Shown: positions 7,800 through 15,894 of the stretch, in pieces
Layout of the letters: the number at the start of each line of letters is the position of its first letter
Position numbering within the stretch: the first letter of the stretch is position 1
DNA from: Burkholderiaceae bacterium
Lineage (GTDB): Bacteria > Pseudomonadota > Gammaproteobacteria > Burkholderiales > Burkholderiaceae
Reading direction: 5' to 3'
DNA: 15,894 bases
Assembly (NCBI GenBank): GCA_947372155.1
Contig: CANBSM010000133.1
Location: 1 to 15,894 of the forward strand
Position numbers and translations under genes: made by a program
Notes under the pieces: generated by a model
What the model saw: only the letters and a program-made list of their open reading frames with translations
The model's database searches: none
What the model was told of the DNA's origin: nothing

Positions 7800-8471
7800 C
7801 TATTTACTCTTAAGCATTGTTTGATATGGGGCCATAGCGCCCCATACGTTTTTAAAGAGAATAGCTTGCGCTTTTTCGTTAGGGTGCATGCGATCTGCCT
7901 GAAATAAATTAATGTCAGAGGCAACATTCTTTAGAAAAAACGGTACAAGTTCAACTTGTTCCTGACGAGCGAGCTTGGGGTATAAATTCTCAAATTGCTT
8001 GGCGTACTCTTGCCCATAATTGGGCGGTATCTGCATACCAAACAAGAGAACTTTTGCTCCCGAGTTCTTGCTTTGCTCAATCATCTTGCGTAAGTTCTTT
8101 TCCGACTCCTGGACTGATAGGCCGCGCAAAGCATCGTTTGCACCGAGCTCCAATAGAACAATCCCTGGCTTTTTTTGCTCTAATAATTTAGGCAACCTAG
8201 ATAAGCCTCCAGAACTAGTTTCGCCACTAATGCTAGCGTTAAATACAATCCAGGGGCTACCCTGTTTTTGGAGTTGTTCCTCCAGAAGTCTTACCCAGCC
8301 AGTTCCGCGCGCCAATCCATACTCAGCAGATAGACTGTCACCCAAGACTAGTATTGTTGAATTTGTTTGGGCTTTTGTGCCAAAAGGAATAAAGAGGCAA
8401 AATAGGGCAGTCGCCATCAATGTAGCTTGTATTTTGTTTTTCAAGAAGCTCAACCAAAATTTTTGATTCAT
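7800..8471 (-). CDS. tesA: Secreted GDSL (SGNH) esterase / lysophospholipase-thioesterase, TesA type
   Basis: TesA-like enzymes hydrolyse acyl-CoA, lysophospholipid or aryl esters in the periplasm. The exact substrate cannot be read from sequence. An N-terminal signal peptide is visible: basic n-region to residue 13, hydrophobic core about 18-30, likely cleavage near Ala34. All SGNH blocks are present: GDSLS with nucleophile Ser46 (44-48), SGET with Gly83, GAND with Asn112 (110-113) and DRMH with Asp193 and His196 (193-196). The mature size of about 190 residues is typical. An internal Met19 would remove the basic n-region, so the longer start is preferred. The start codon is two bases from that of the divergent ABC ATPase gene. 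In E. coli tesA and ybbA are likewise divergent neighbours. Confidence 0.9.
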   Translation of the reverse strand: MNQKFWLSFLKNKIQATLMATALFCLFIPFGTKAQTNSTILVLGDSLSAEYGLARGTGWVRLLEEQLQKQGSPWIVFNASISGETSSGGLSRLPKLLEQKKPGIVLLELGANDALRGLSVQESEKNLRKMIEQSKNSGAKVLLFGMQIPPNYGQEYAKQFENLYPKLARQEQVELVPFFLKNVASDINLFQADRMHPNEKAQAILFKNVWGAMAPYQTMLKSK

Positions 8472-8473
8472 TT

Positions 8474-9148
8474 ATGAGTATTCCAGTAAAAGTCCTTAGC
8501 GCAATCCATCTAGGTAAACAGGTTTTATCTAGCGATGGATCGTTAACCATTTTGCACGACATTAGCTTTGAGGTCTTTGCTGGCGAAAGTGTTGCCATTA
8601 CAGGCGCGTCAGGTTCTGGCAAAAGTACCTTGCTTGGCCTGCTTGCTGGTTTAGATGCCCCGTCAAGCGGACATGTTGAATTGGTTGCTCAAAATCTTAA
8701 TCAGCTTGATGAAGATGGACGGGCGAAATTAAGGGGGCAAAAGGTAGGGTTTGTATTTCAATCCTTTCAGTTGCTACCTCATTTGACAGCCCTTGAAAAC
8801 GTCATGCTTCCGGCCGATTTGAATGGCATGGGGATGTCCAAGGAAAATGCATTGTCCTGCCTAGAGCAGGTGGGTTTAAGCGAGCGAGCTAACCATTTTC
8901 CCAAGACCTTGTCAGGCGGTGAGCAGCAGCGGGTAGCTCTGGCTAGAGCCTTCATCATGAAGCCAGAAATTCTATTTGCAGACGAGCCCACAGGTAGTCT
9001 CGATGAGGCAAGCGGAAATCGGGTTATTGAGCTGCTTTTTGAGCTAAATCGAGCCAATCATTCCACCCTTATTTTGGTCACCCACGACCAGGCCTTGGCT
9101 GATCGGTGTCAGCGGCAGTTGCATCTTCAGGGCGGGCGATTGTTGTAG
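8474..9148 (+). CDS. ABC transporter ATP-binding protein, YbbA/LolD-like
   Basis: This is an ATPase subunit of the MacB/LolD/FtsE group, which normally pairs with an FtsX-like permease in lipoprotein or lipid handling at the inner membrane. Motifs in order are Walker A GASGSGKS (44-51), the Q-loop Gln96, the signature LSGGEQQR (146-153), Walker B ILFADEP (166-172), the D-loop SLDE (175-178) and the H-loop His204. The length of 224 is that of a stand-alone nucleotide-binding subunit. The divergent pairing with tesA mirrors E. coli tesA-ybbA, hence the YbbA reading, but the downstream gene is purL and not the permease ybbP. No Shine-Dalgarno precedes the ATG at 8474. The next in-frame candidate start lies too deep in the domain. 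Confidence 0.92.
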   Translation: MSIPVKVLSAIHLGKQVLSSDGSLTILHDISFEVFAGESVAITGASGSGKSTLLGLLAGLDAPSSGHVELVAQNLNQLDEDGRAKLRGQKVGFVFQSFQLLPHLTALENVMLPADLNGMGMSKENALSCLEQVGLSERANHFPKTLSGGEQQRVALARAFIMKPEILFADEPTGSLDEASGNRVIELLFELNRANHSTLILVTHDQALADRCQRQLHLQGGRLL

Positions 9149-9157
9149 GCAAAACCT

Positions 9158-9163
9158 TATAAT
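9158..9163 (+). promoter_or_regulatory. Consensus -10 box directly upstream of purL
   Basis: A perfect TATAAT ends six bases before the purL ATG. Transcription would start at or within a base or two of that ATG, giving a leaderless or nearly leaderless mRNA. No good -35 hexamer is visible at 16-18 bases, because that stretch is the 3' end of the ABC ATPase gene. There is no correctly spaced Shine-Dalgarno: the AGGG at 9166-9169 abuts the ATG. Confidence 0.5.
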
Positions 9164-9169
9164 CTAGGG

Positions 9170-12100
9170 ATGTCTTTTTTCCACTTTTTACCTGGCGCTG
9201 ATGCGCTTTCCCCCTTCCGCCAACAGCGACTTTTGGCTACTTTGGCCGCCCAAGGGGTTGATCTCGAGTCAATTGAAGCTCAATACCTCCATTTCATTTG
9301 GTCTGCGGTTGAACTTAATGCTGAAAACCAATCAGTCATGGCTAGCTTATTGACCTATGGTCAGCCTTTCCACTCGAAATTAAATCCTGGAAAGACTTGG
9401 TTCGGAACTGGTAAGGGTGAGAATCAAAGCGCTATTGTTATCCCTCGATTTGGAACTCTTTCTCCTTGGGCCAGCAAAGCTACTGATATTGCGCGCCAAT
9501 GCGGATTGGATGTATTGCGTATAGAACGTGGCGTTCAATATTCATGGAAGAGTAAAAAGGCGCTGACTGCAGAACAAAAGCAATTAGTGCTTGCTGCGAT
9601 ACACGACAGAATGACTGAAGCCGTAATTGATTCGACTGATGCTGCCAACGCTTTATACCAATCACTTGAGGATAAGCCCTTATCGCGTATACCAGTGATG
9701 ACTGAAGGTAGAGCTGCTCTAGATAGGGCTAATCAAGAATTAGGGCTTGCTTTATCGGATGATGAGGTTGCATACCTTGTTGAAAACTTTACTAGACTGG
9801 GTCGGAATCCCTCTGATGTTGAGTTGATTATGTTTGCGCAAGCAAATAGCGAACACTGTCGCCATAAAATCTTTAATTCCAGCTGGACAATTGATGGTGA
9901 TGATCAAGAGCGATCTTTATTTGCCATGATCCGCAATACCCACCAATTGAAACCAGAGGGAACAATTGTTGCGTATTCCGACAACTCTGCAGTCATGGTT
10001 GGCTGCGAAGCGGAAACCTGGGTTCCTCAAGGCAAAGACCAGCGTTACGAAAAAGATACACGCTTAGTCCACACCTTGATGAAGGTGGAGACTCATAATC
10101 ACCCAACTGCGATTGCTCCCTTTCCTGGTGCGTCAACAGGTGCTGGTGGCGAGATTCGTGATGAGGGAGCGACTGGTATTGGTGGACGCCCTAAGGCCGG
10201 CCTCACTGGTTTCTCGGTATCCAATTTGAATATTCCAGGTACGGACCTTCCTTGGGAGAGTCTGAAGTACGGTAAGCCAGAGCGAATTGCGACACCATTA
10301 CAGATCATGATTGATGGCCCACTTGGTGGCGCTGCATTTAATAATGAATTTGGCCGCCCAATTTTGGGTGGTTACTTTAGAGTCTTTGAGCAAACCCTAG
10401 ATGGCATACGTCGCGGTTATCACAAGCCCATCATGATTGCCGGCGGTATTGGAAGTATTGATTCAATCCATACCGAGAAAAAAGCAATACAAGCAGGACA
10501 CCTGTTGATTCAATTGGGAGGTCCAGGTATGCGAATCGGCATGGGTGGTGCTACTGGAAGCTCAGTTGCAACCGGGACAAACACGGCTGATCTTGATTTT
10601 GATTCTGTACAACGAGGCAATCCAGAAATGGAGCGTCGCGCACAAGAAGTCATCAATGCCTGCCGTGCTCTTGGTGATCACAATCCAATCGTGTCTATTC
10701 ATGATGTAGGAGCGGGCGGCATTTCTAATGCATTCCCCGAGCTTGCAGATGGAGCTGGATTGGGGGCTTCATTCAAACTCCGGAACGTTCCGCTCGAAGA
10801 GAGTGGCATGAGTCCTGCAGAGATTTGGTGTAATGAGTCTCAGGAACGTTATGTTTTGGCCATTGATGCAAAAGATTTAGATTTGTTCAAATCATTTTGT
10901 GAGCGTGAGCGTTGTCCTTTTGCAGTAGTTGGCGAAGCAACCGCAGAACGTCAACTGAAATTAAGTGACTCTAAGCAGTCATCATCTGATGATGCATCAC
11001 TTCCAATTGATATGCCGATGGAAGTTTTACTTGGTAAGCCACCAAAGATGCATCGCAACGTTACAAGAGTTGCCCAGGAGTTTAAGGAATTAGATGTAAC
11101 TGATGCCGATCTAGCGCAATCAATTGCTTGGGTTTTGCAGCAACCTACCGTAGCAAGCAAATCATTCTTGATTACGATTGGAGATAGAACGGTTGGTGGT
11201 TTAAATGCTAGGGATCAGTTTGTTGGTCCATGGCAAGTTCCTGTGGCTGATTGTGCAGTTACCCTTATGGACTACAAGGGTTATCGTGGTGAAGCAATGT
11301 CGATGGGGGAAAGAACGCCCTTAGCCGTGATAGACGCACCGGCCGCTGCACGCATGGCCGTAGGTGAGGCGATTACCAATCTCTTGGCCGCCGATATTGC
11401 CAGTCTCGACAGCGTAAAACTTTCTGCAAACTGGATGGCAGCTTGTGGAGCCCCTGGCGAAGACGCCAAGCTATATGACTCTGTTAAGGCAATTGGTATG
11501 GAGTTGTGTCCTGCGCTTGGAATATCGATTCCAGTTGGCAAGGATTCCCTATCAATGTCAACCGCTTGGCAAGATGGCGATGAAGCTAAAAAAGTAGTTG
11601 CACCAGTTTCTTTAATCATTTCTGCTTTTGCTTCTGTGCTAGATGCACGTAAGACATTGACACCACTGCTTCAATTAAAGAGCAAAGACGGCACTCCTCA
11701 AGAGACTGAATTGATTTTGATCGATTTAGGGCGTGGTAAGAATCGTATGGCGGGAAGTATTTTGGCTCAAGTGCTTGAGCAGTCCGGAAAATCAGCGCCC
11801 GATATCGATCATCCTGAGGATCTCAAATCTATGGCTGCCGCCATTATTGAGCTGCGCAAAGAAAATAAACTTTTGGCTTATCACGACCGTTCTGATGGTG
11901 GTTTGTTGGCCTGCGTTGCTGAAATGGCATTTGCATCACATTGCGGCATTTCTCTTAATGTAGATATGATCGCCATGGATGCGGGGCAAGAGCCAGATTA
12001 CGGTGATGCTAAGAATTGGGCGCAGCAGATTTCTGGTCGTCGCCATGAGCAAACCATGCGCGCGTTATTCAATGAAGAGCTTGGCGCTGTGATTCAGGTC

Positions 12101-13207
12101 CGCAAAGAAGATCGTGACGCGGTATTTGCTACATTAAGAAAGCTGGGTCTAAGTGCATTTAGCCATGTCATTGGCAAACCCAATACCAACGGCCGTATTG
12201 AAGTTTGGCGTGACGCTAAGAATATATTTGCTGAGCCACGTGAAGTGTTGCAAAAACTTTGGACTAACACTAGCTATCAAATAGCGCGTTTACGTGACAA
12301 TCCTGCTTGTGCTGACAGTGAATTCTTTCTTTTAGACAATATTGCCGATACAGGTATCAGCCCTAAACTCACTTTTGATCCTTCTGAAGATATTGCTGCT
12401 CCATTTATTGCTAAAAATACACGTCCTAAAGTTGCTATTTTGCGAGAGCAGGGCGTTAATTCACATGTTGAAATGGCGTACTCCGTAAATTGGGCTGGAT
12501 TTGAAAGTTATGACGTCCATATGTCAGATTTACTCAGCGGCAAGGCAAGGCTAGAAGACTTCCGAGGTCTGATAGCTTGTGGTGGCTTTAGTTATGGGGA
12601 TGTGTTGGGCGCTGGTGAGGGTTGGGCTAAAACAATTCTATTCAACCAACAGCTTCGCGATCAGTTTTCTATGTTCTTTGAGCGTCAAGACAGCTTTGCG
12701 TTAGGTGTTTGTAATGGTTGTCAAATGATGAGCAACCTTTCGGGAATTATTCCGGGCGCACAAGCCTGGCCTAAATTTACCCGCAATCAATCCGAGCAAT
12801 ATGAAGCTCGTCTAGTAATGGCGGAGGTCATGGCTTCTCCATCGATATTTACGCAAGGCATGGAAGGCAGTCAGATTCCTATTGCGATAGCGCATGGTGA
12901 AGGATTCGCCAACTTTAGCCAACAAGGCAGCTTAGAGCAAATTCAAAAGCAGGGCTTAGCTTCATTCCGCTTTGTGGATCATCAAGGCAACCCAACAGAA
13001 ACTTATCCAATGAATCCAAACGGCTCTCCTAATGGGTTAACTGGAGTTACGACACCTGATGGCCGCTTTATGGTCATGATGCCCCATCCAGAACGTGTAT
13101 TTAGGGCCGTACAGATGAGTTGGTGTCCGCCTGATTGGCTCGATACACCAGACGGTGCGAGCCCTTGGCTACGCTTATTCCGCAATGCCCGTCGTTGGGC
13201 GAATTAA
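9170..13207 (+). CDS. purL: Phosphoribosylformylglycinamidine synthase (FGAM synthase), large single-chain type
   Basis: PurL converts FGAR, ATP and glutamine to FGAM in purine synthesis. The single chain (1345 residues; 1295 in E. coli) contains an N-terminal PurS-like region (starting [17 protein letters not shown]), two AIRS-type synthetase halves and a C-terminal class I glutaminase. Visible motifs are [10 protein letters not shown] (about 306-315), [11 protein letters not shown] (about 450-460), and, in the glutaminase starting near 1085, Cys1181 in GVCNGC plus His1306 and Glu1308 in PHPER. All three sit at E. coli positions +46. The start at 9170 aligns with the family N terminus even though no spaced RBS precedes it. 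It lies 21 bases after the ABC ATPase and 19 before the SpeE-like gene. Confidence 0.97.
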   Translation: MSFFHFLPGADALSPFRQQRLLATLAAQGVDLESIEAQYLHFIWSAVELNAENQSVMASLLTYGQPFHSKLNPGKTWFGTGKGENQSAIVIPRFGTLSPWASKATDIARQCGLDVLRIERGVQYSWKSKKALTAEQKQLVLAAIHDRMTEAVIDSTDAANALYQSLEDKPLSRIPVMTEGRAALDRANQELGLALSDDEVAYLVENFTRLGRNPSDVELIMFAQANSEHCRHKIFNSSWTIDGDDQERSLFAMIRNTHQLKPEGTIVAYSDNSAVMVGCEAETWVPQGKDQRYEKDTRLVHTLMKVETHNHPTAIAPFPGASTGAGGEIRDEGATGIGGRPKAGLTGFSVSNLNIPGTDLPWESLKYGKPERIATPLQIMIDGPLGGAAFNNEFGRPILGGYFRVFEQTLDGIRRGYHKPIMIAGGIGSIDSIHTEKKAIQAGHLLIQLGGPGMRIGMGGATGSSVATGTNTADLDFDSVQRGNPEMERRAQEVINACRALGDHNPIVSIHDVGAGGISNAFPELADGAGLGASFKLRNVPLEESGMSPAEIWCNESQERYVLAIDAKDLDLFKSFCERERCPFAVVGEATAERQLKLSDSKQSSSDDASLPIDMPMEVLLGKPPKMHRNVTRVAQEFKELDVTDADLAQSIAWVLQQPTVASKSFLITIGDRTVGGLNARDQFVGPWQVPVADCAVTLMDYKGYRGEAMSMGERTPLAVIDAPAAARMAVGEAITNLLAADIASLDSVKLSANWMAACGAPGEDAKLYDSVKAIGMELCPALGISIPVGKDSLSMSTAWQDGDEAKKVVAPVSLIISAFASVLDARKTLTPLLQLKSKDGTPQETELILIDLGRGKNRMAGSILAQVLEQSGKSAPDIDHPEDLKSMAAAIIELRKENKLLAYHDRSDGGLLACVAEMAFASHCGISLNVDMIAMDAGQEPDYGDAKNWAQQISGRRHEQTMRALFNEELGAVIQVRKEDRDAVFATLRKLGLSAFSHVIGKPNTNGRIEVWRDAKNIFAEPREVLQKLWTNTSYQIARLRDNPACADSEFFLLDNIADTGISPKLTFDPSEDIAAPFIAKNTRPKVAILREQGVNSHVEMAYSVNWAGFESYDVHMSDLLSGKARLEDFRGLIACGGFSYGDVLGAGEGWAKTILFNQQLRDQFSMFFERQDSFALGVCNGCQMMSNLSGIIPGAQAWPKFTRNQSEQYEARLVMAEVMASPSIFTQGMEGSQIPIAIAHGEGFANFSQQGSLEQIQKQGLASFRFVDHQGNPTETYPMNPNGSPNGLTGVTTPDGRFMVMMPHPERVFRAVQMSWCPPDWLDTPDGASPWLRLFRNARRWAN

Positions 13208-13226
13208 ATTGTCTGCTGATGGATTG

Positions 13227-13982
13227 ATGGAGCCGGTCACTTTTTCTGAAAGTGGCGGTGTTCGCTATCTACACTTTGGTACGGACTCAATCCAGGGTGC
13301 GATGCGTATTCGTGATCCTGATGAGATTTATTTAGAGTACAACCAACAGATGATGGCCTGGCTTTTGTTTTTAGAAACCAAGCCCGGTATGCGGATAGCC
13401 CAATTGGGTTTGGGCACTGGCGCATTAACTAAATTTCAACATCGATATTGTCCGGCCGTTAAAACTACCGTAGTAGAGTTCAATCCCGCCGTAATTATTT
13501 CTGCGAGATCAATGTTTTTTACACCTGATGACGATCGCCGGTTGGAAACCATACAAACAGATGCGAAGTTGTTCGTAAAGAACAAAAAGTATCAAGACTA
13601 CTTTGATGCTGTTCAGGTTGATTTGTATGATGCGATTTGTGATGGACCTGCAGCGAGCTCCTTAGAATTTTATAAAGGTTGCTACGATATTCTCAAAGGC
13701 CCCGGTGTCATGACAGTGAATTTATTCTCACGGCACAAAAGCTTTGATCTAAACCTGAAAAATATCTGCGAAGCTTTTGATAACAGAGTGCTCTTATTTC
13801 CAGAGTCTCATGATTGCAATGTTGTGGCGATTGCATTTAAAGGTCCCAAACTTGAGGCAGAGTGGAAAGATGTCTCAAAGCGTGCAAAGCTCATCCTTGA
13901 AAAAACAGGTCTACCAACTCATAAGTGGGTTTCTGGCATTAGCCGTGAGAATGCTCGTCAAGACCATATGCTTTCTATCTGA
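13227..13982 (+). CDS. Spermidine synthase-like (SpeE-fold) protein
   Basis: The protein has a Rossmann-like SAM/dcSAM-binding fold of the polyamine aminopropyltransferase family. From the chosen ATG (251 residues) one sees an N-terminal beta segment (GVRYLHFGTDSIQGAM, 11-26), the nucleotide loop GLGTGA (61-66), the acidic end of strand 2 in VVEFNP (Glu84), TDAKLF with Asp112, and VDLYDA with Asp132 and Asp135, which match the two aspartates of the DSTDP motif. The usual GGGDGG loop has Thr in place of Asp, so true aminopropyl transfer is uncertain. A longer GTG start at 13155 or an ATG at 13185 would overlap purL. The ATG at 13227 is just after the purL stop and begins where homologous sequence starts. 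No polyamine gene neighbours it. It is probably co-transcribed with purL. Confidence 0.75.
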   Translation: MEPVTFSESGGVRYLHFGTDSIQGAMRIRDPDEIYLEYNQQMMAWLLFLETKPGMRIAQLGLGTGALTKFQHRYCPAVKTTVVEFNPAVIISARSMFFTPDDDRRLETIQTDAKLFVKNKKYQDYFDAVQVDLYDAICDGPAASSLEFYKGCYDILKGPGVMTVNLFSRHKSFDLNLKNICEAFDNRVLLFPESHDCNVVAIAFKGPKLEAEWKDVSKRAKLILEKTGLPTHKWVSGISRENARQDHMLSI

Positions 13983-14005
13983 GCAATCTAGTAATTTAGG
14001 TAAAG

Positions 14006-14033
14006 AAAAAGGCGATCGGTTGATCGCCTTTTT
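14006..14033. terminator. Bidirectional intrinsic terminator between the SpeE-like gene and acnB
   Basis: A perfect seven-pair stem GGCGATC (14011-14017) / GATCGCC (14022-14028) with a GGTT loop is preceded by AAAAA and followed by TTTTT. It therefore works as a terminator on both strands. It lies between two convergent genes, 23 bases after the SpeE-like stop and 37 bases past the acnB stop. Confidence 0.92.
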
Positions 14034-14070
14034 ACTTCTCAACTTACTTCTAGGTTGAGGGTATTGCGTA

Positions 14071-15894
14071 TTACACAGTCACAGTATCTGCAACATCGCT
14101 AAATGACTTGAGCTTATCAAAACTCATGTATTTATAAACATCACCAGCTTTAGCATCGAGTGCCTTCACTTGCTCTAAATACTCTGCAGGAGTAGGTAGA
14201 CGACCTAAGAGAGCAGCAACAGAGGCTAATTCAGCAGAAGCCAAATACACTCGGGTATCAATACCTAAGCGGTTAGGGAAGTTTCTTGTCGAGGTGGATA
14301 CGGCTGTTGAACCTTTGCGGATCTGCGCTTGGTTGCCCATACAAAGTGAGCAACCTGGGCTCTCCATGCGGGCACCAGCTGCCCCTAACATGCCGTAGTA
14401 ACCTTCTTCCATCAAGACCATTGCATCCATCTTGGTAGGGGGTGCTACCCATAAACGGGTTGGCATATCTTTCTTGCCTTGTAACACCTGACCAGCCGCA
14501 CGGAAGTGGCCAATATTGGTCATGCATGAGCCAATAAATACTTCATCAATCTTATCGCCAGCTACTTCGGATAATATTTTCACATCATCTGGATCGTTAG
14601 GGCATGCAAGGATAGGTTCTTTGATTTCATCGATATTGATTTCGATGATCTCTGCATAGTCGGCATTCTCATCAGCTTTGAGTAGTTGTGGATTAGCAAT
14701 CCAAGCTTCCATTGCCTTTATGCGGCGACCAAGAGTACGCTTATCTTCATATCCATTAGCAATCATCCATTTCATCAAAGTAATATTTGATGTCATGTAC
14801 TCAATGATTGGCTCTTTGTTCAGGTGAACTGTACATCCACCAGCAGAGCGCTCAGCAGAAGCATCAGATAACTCAAATGCTTGCTCAACTTTCAGATCAG
14901 GAAGGCCTTCGATTTCTAAAATGCGGCCAGAGAAAATATTCTTCTTGCCTTGTTTTTCAACAGTTAATAAACCTTTTTTGATCGCATACAAAGGAATCGC
15001 ATTTACCAGATCACGCAAGGTGATACCAGGCTGCATCTTGCCTTTAAAGCGAACCAACACAGACTCCGGCATATCTAATGGCATTACACCTGTAGCAGCT
15101 GCGAAAGCAACTAATCCCGAACCAGCGGGGAAAGAGATGCCGATTGGGAAGCGAGTATGGCTATCGCCACCAGTTCCACAAGTGTCAGGGAGGAGTAAAC
15201 GGTTCAACCAGCTATGGATTACGCCATCACCTGGACGCAAGGCAACGCCACCACGATTGGTCATGAAAGGCGGCAGCTCATGTTGAGTGCGAATATCTAC
15301 AGGCTTAGGATAGGCTGAGGTGTGGCAGAAGGACTGCATGACTAGATCAGAAGAGAAGCCGAGACAAGCTAAGTCTTTTAATTCATCACGCGTCATTGGG
15401 CCTGTTGTGTCTTGCGAGCCAACAGTAGTCATGTGTGGCTCACAGTAAGTTCCGGGGCGAACGCCTTGACCTTCTGGCAGGCCACATGCGCGACCAACCA
15501 TCTTTTGAGCCAAGCTAAAGCCCTTTTTACTGTCAACGGGATTCACCGGTAGGCGGAATTCTGTAGAGGCAGGTAAGCCGAGAGCCGCACGTGCTTTAGC
15601 GGTCAATCCGCGACCAACGATCAAAGGAATGCGTCCGCCAGCGCGTACTTCATCCAGAATGACTGGTGACTTTAATGTAAAAGCGGTGATTTCCTTACCG
15701 TTTTTAAATACTTTGCCTTCGTACGGGCGAAGTTCAATCTCATCACCCATATTCATTTGAGAAACATCTAATTCGATTGGCAAAGCTCCAGAATCTTCCA
15801 TTGTGTTGAAGAAGATCGGGGCAATATTAGTGCCTAAACACACACCACCAAAACGCTTGTTTGGTACGAATGGAATATCTTGACCTGTCCACCA
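14071..15894 (-). CDS. acnB: Aconitate hydratase B (bifunctional with 2-methylisocitrate dehydratase), 5' end outside window
   Basis: AcnB interconverts citrate and isocitrate through aconitate in the TCA cycle, using a [4Fe-4S] cluster. The window holds the C-terminal 607 codons of a protein usually near 860 residues. The frame stays open to the window edge, where [17 protein letters not shown] reads as AcnB sequence, so an apparent GTG start near 15843 is not real. Cluster ligands are visible: Cys in IGSCMTN (codon at 14524-14526) and two Cys in SPGCSLCMG (14350-14352 and 14341-14343). The [10 protein letters not shown] substrate-binding segment follows. These are at AcnB spacing, and the type is B and not A because of the N-terminal-side domain order. 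It is convergent with the purL unit and shares its terminator. Confidence 0.97.
   Translation of the reverse strand, partial: WWTGQDIPFVPNKRFGGVCLGTNIAPIFFNTMEDSGALPIELDVSQMNMGDEIELRPYEGKVFKNGKEITAFTLKSPVILDEVRAGGRIPLIVGRGLTAKARAALGLPASTEFRLPVNPVDSKKGFSLAQKMVGRACGLPEGQGVRPGTYCEPHMTTVGSQDTTGPMTRDELKDLACLGFSSDLVMQSFCHTSAYPKPVDIRTQHELPPFMTNRGGVALRPGDGVIHSWLNRLLLPDTCGTGGDSHTRFPIGISFPAGSGLVAFAAATGVMPLDMPESVLVRFKGKMQPGITLRDLVNAIPLYAIKKGLLTVEKQGKKNIFSGRILEIEGLPDLKVEQAFELSDASAERSAGGCTVHLNKEPIIEYMTSNITLMKWMIANGYEDKRTLGRRIKAMEAWIANPQLLKADENADYAEIIEINIDEIKEPILACPNDPDDVKILSEVAGDKIDEVFIGSCMTNIGHFRAAGQVLQGKKDMPTRLWVAPPTKMDAMVLMEEGYYGMLGAAGARMESPGCSLCMGNQAQIRKGSTAVSTSTRNFPNRLGIDTRVYLASAELASVAALLGRLPTPAEYLEQVKALDAKAGDVYKYMSFDKLKSFSDVADTVTV

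Noticed and set aside
7771..7800. A terminator between the convergent ppiD and esterase genes
   Set aside because: Only a five-pair TAGCT/AGCTA hairpin is present, with no T-run on either strand. The transcripts probably overlap or end elsewhere.
8020..8466. A 148-codon open frame on the + strand opposite the esterase gene
   Set aside because: It is antisense to a gene with intact signal peptide and catalytic motifs, and shows no recognisable domain. It is a shadow frame.
11281..11619. A 112-codon - strand frame inside purL
   Set aside because: purL is continuous and conserved across it, and the antisense frame has no motif or ribosome-binding site.
13155..13226. Longer start for the SpeE-like gene (GTG at 13155 or ATG at 13185)
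   Set aside because: Both overlap the end of purL in another frame, have no ribosome-binding site, and add residues that look like out-of-frame purL translation. The ATG at 13185 cannot be fully excluded.
14921..15286. A 121-codon + strand frame opposite acnB
   Set aside because: It is an antisense shadow of conserved aconitase coding sequence and has no recognisable protein features.
15792..15843. GTG at 15841-15843 as the start of an independent aconitase gene
   Set aside because: The frame stays open upstream to the window edge and encodes conserved AcnB sequence ([12 protein letters not shown]), so the gene is cut by the window and does not start here.
1..15894. CRISPR array, insertion sequence, prophage, toxin-antitoxin or defence system
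   Set aside because: No spaced direct-repeat array, terminal inverted repeats, transposase, integrase or defence-type proteins are seen. All coding sequence belongs to conserved housekeeping families with uniform composition.

Overview
The window reads as a compact housekeeping segment of a betaproteobacterial chromosome. It most likely comes from a Polynucleobacter-like member of the Burkholderiaceae. The reasons are the gene order (tig-clpP-clpX-lon-tRNA-Val-ppiD, then tesA, an ABC ATPase, purL and acnB), a Lys-rich insert in ClpX, a one-piece large-type PurL, and a moderate base composition with A/T-ending codons unlike the GC-rich Burkholderia and Ralstonia. The genus is an inference from pattern. 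No mobile element, CRISPR array, phage gene or recognisable novel multi-gene system is visible, and no gene-free stretch exceeds 300 bases.

Region 1 (10-6029, + strand) is a protein quality-control block. Trigger factor (tig) is followed by the ClpP peptidase and its ClpX unfoldase, closely spaced and ending in a strong intrinsic terminator. The separate lon protease gene follows, with its own upstream region containing a good heat-shock (sigma-32) promoter candidate overlapped by a sigma-70-like one.

Region 2 (6030-7782) holds a large imperfect inverted repeat, a complete tRNA-Val(TAC) with encoded CCA, and ppiD. PpiD is a membrane-anchored periplasmic chaperone that here appears to have lost its parvulin domain.

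Region 3 (7800-9148) is a divergent pair: a secreted GDSL esterase/thioesterase (TesA type, - strand) and a YbbA/LolD-type ABC ATPase (+ strand). Only two bases separate their start codons. No partner permease gene is present.

Region 4 (9170-13982) contains purL (FGAM synthase, purine synthesis), with a perfect TATAAT box placed so that the mRNA could be leaderless. It is followed by a spermidine-synthase-fold protein. A bidirectional terminator separates this block from acnB (aconitase B, - strand), whose 5' part lies outside the window.

The points most worth a second look are the parvulin-less PpiD, the likely leaderless purL, the two-base divergent start arrangement, the orphan ABC ATPase, the SpeE-like protein with an altered cofactor motif, and the promoter architecture of lon.
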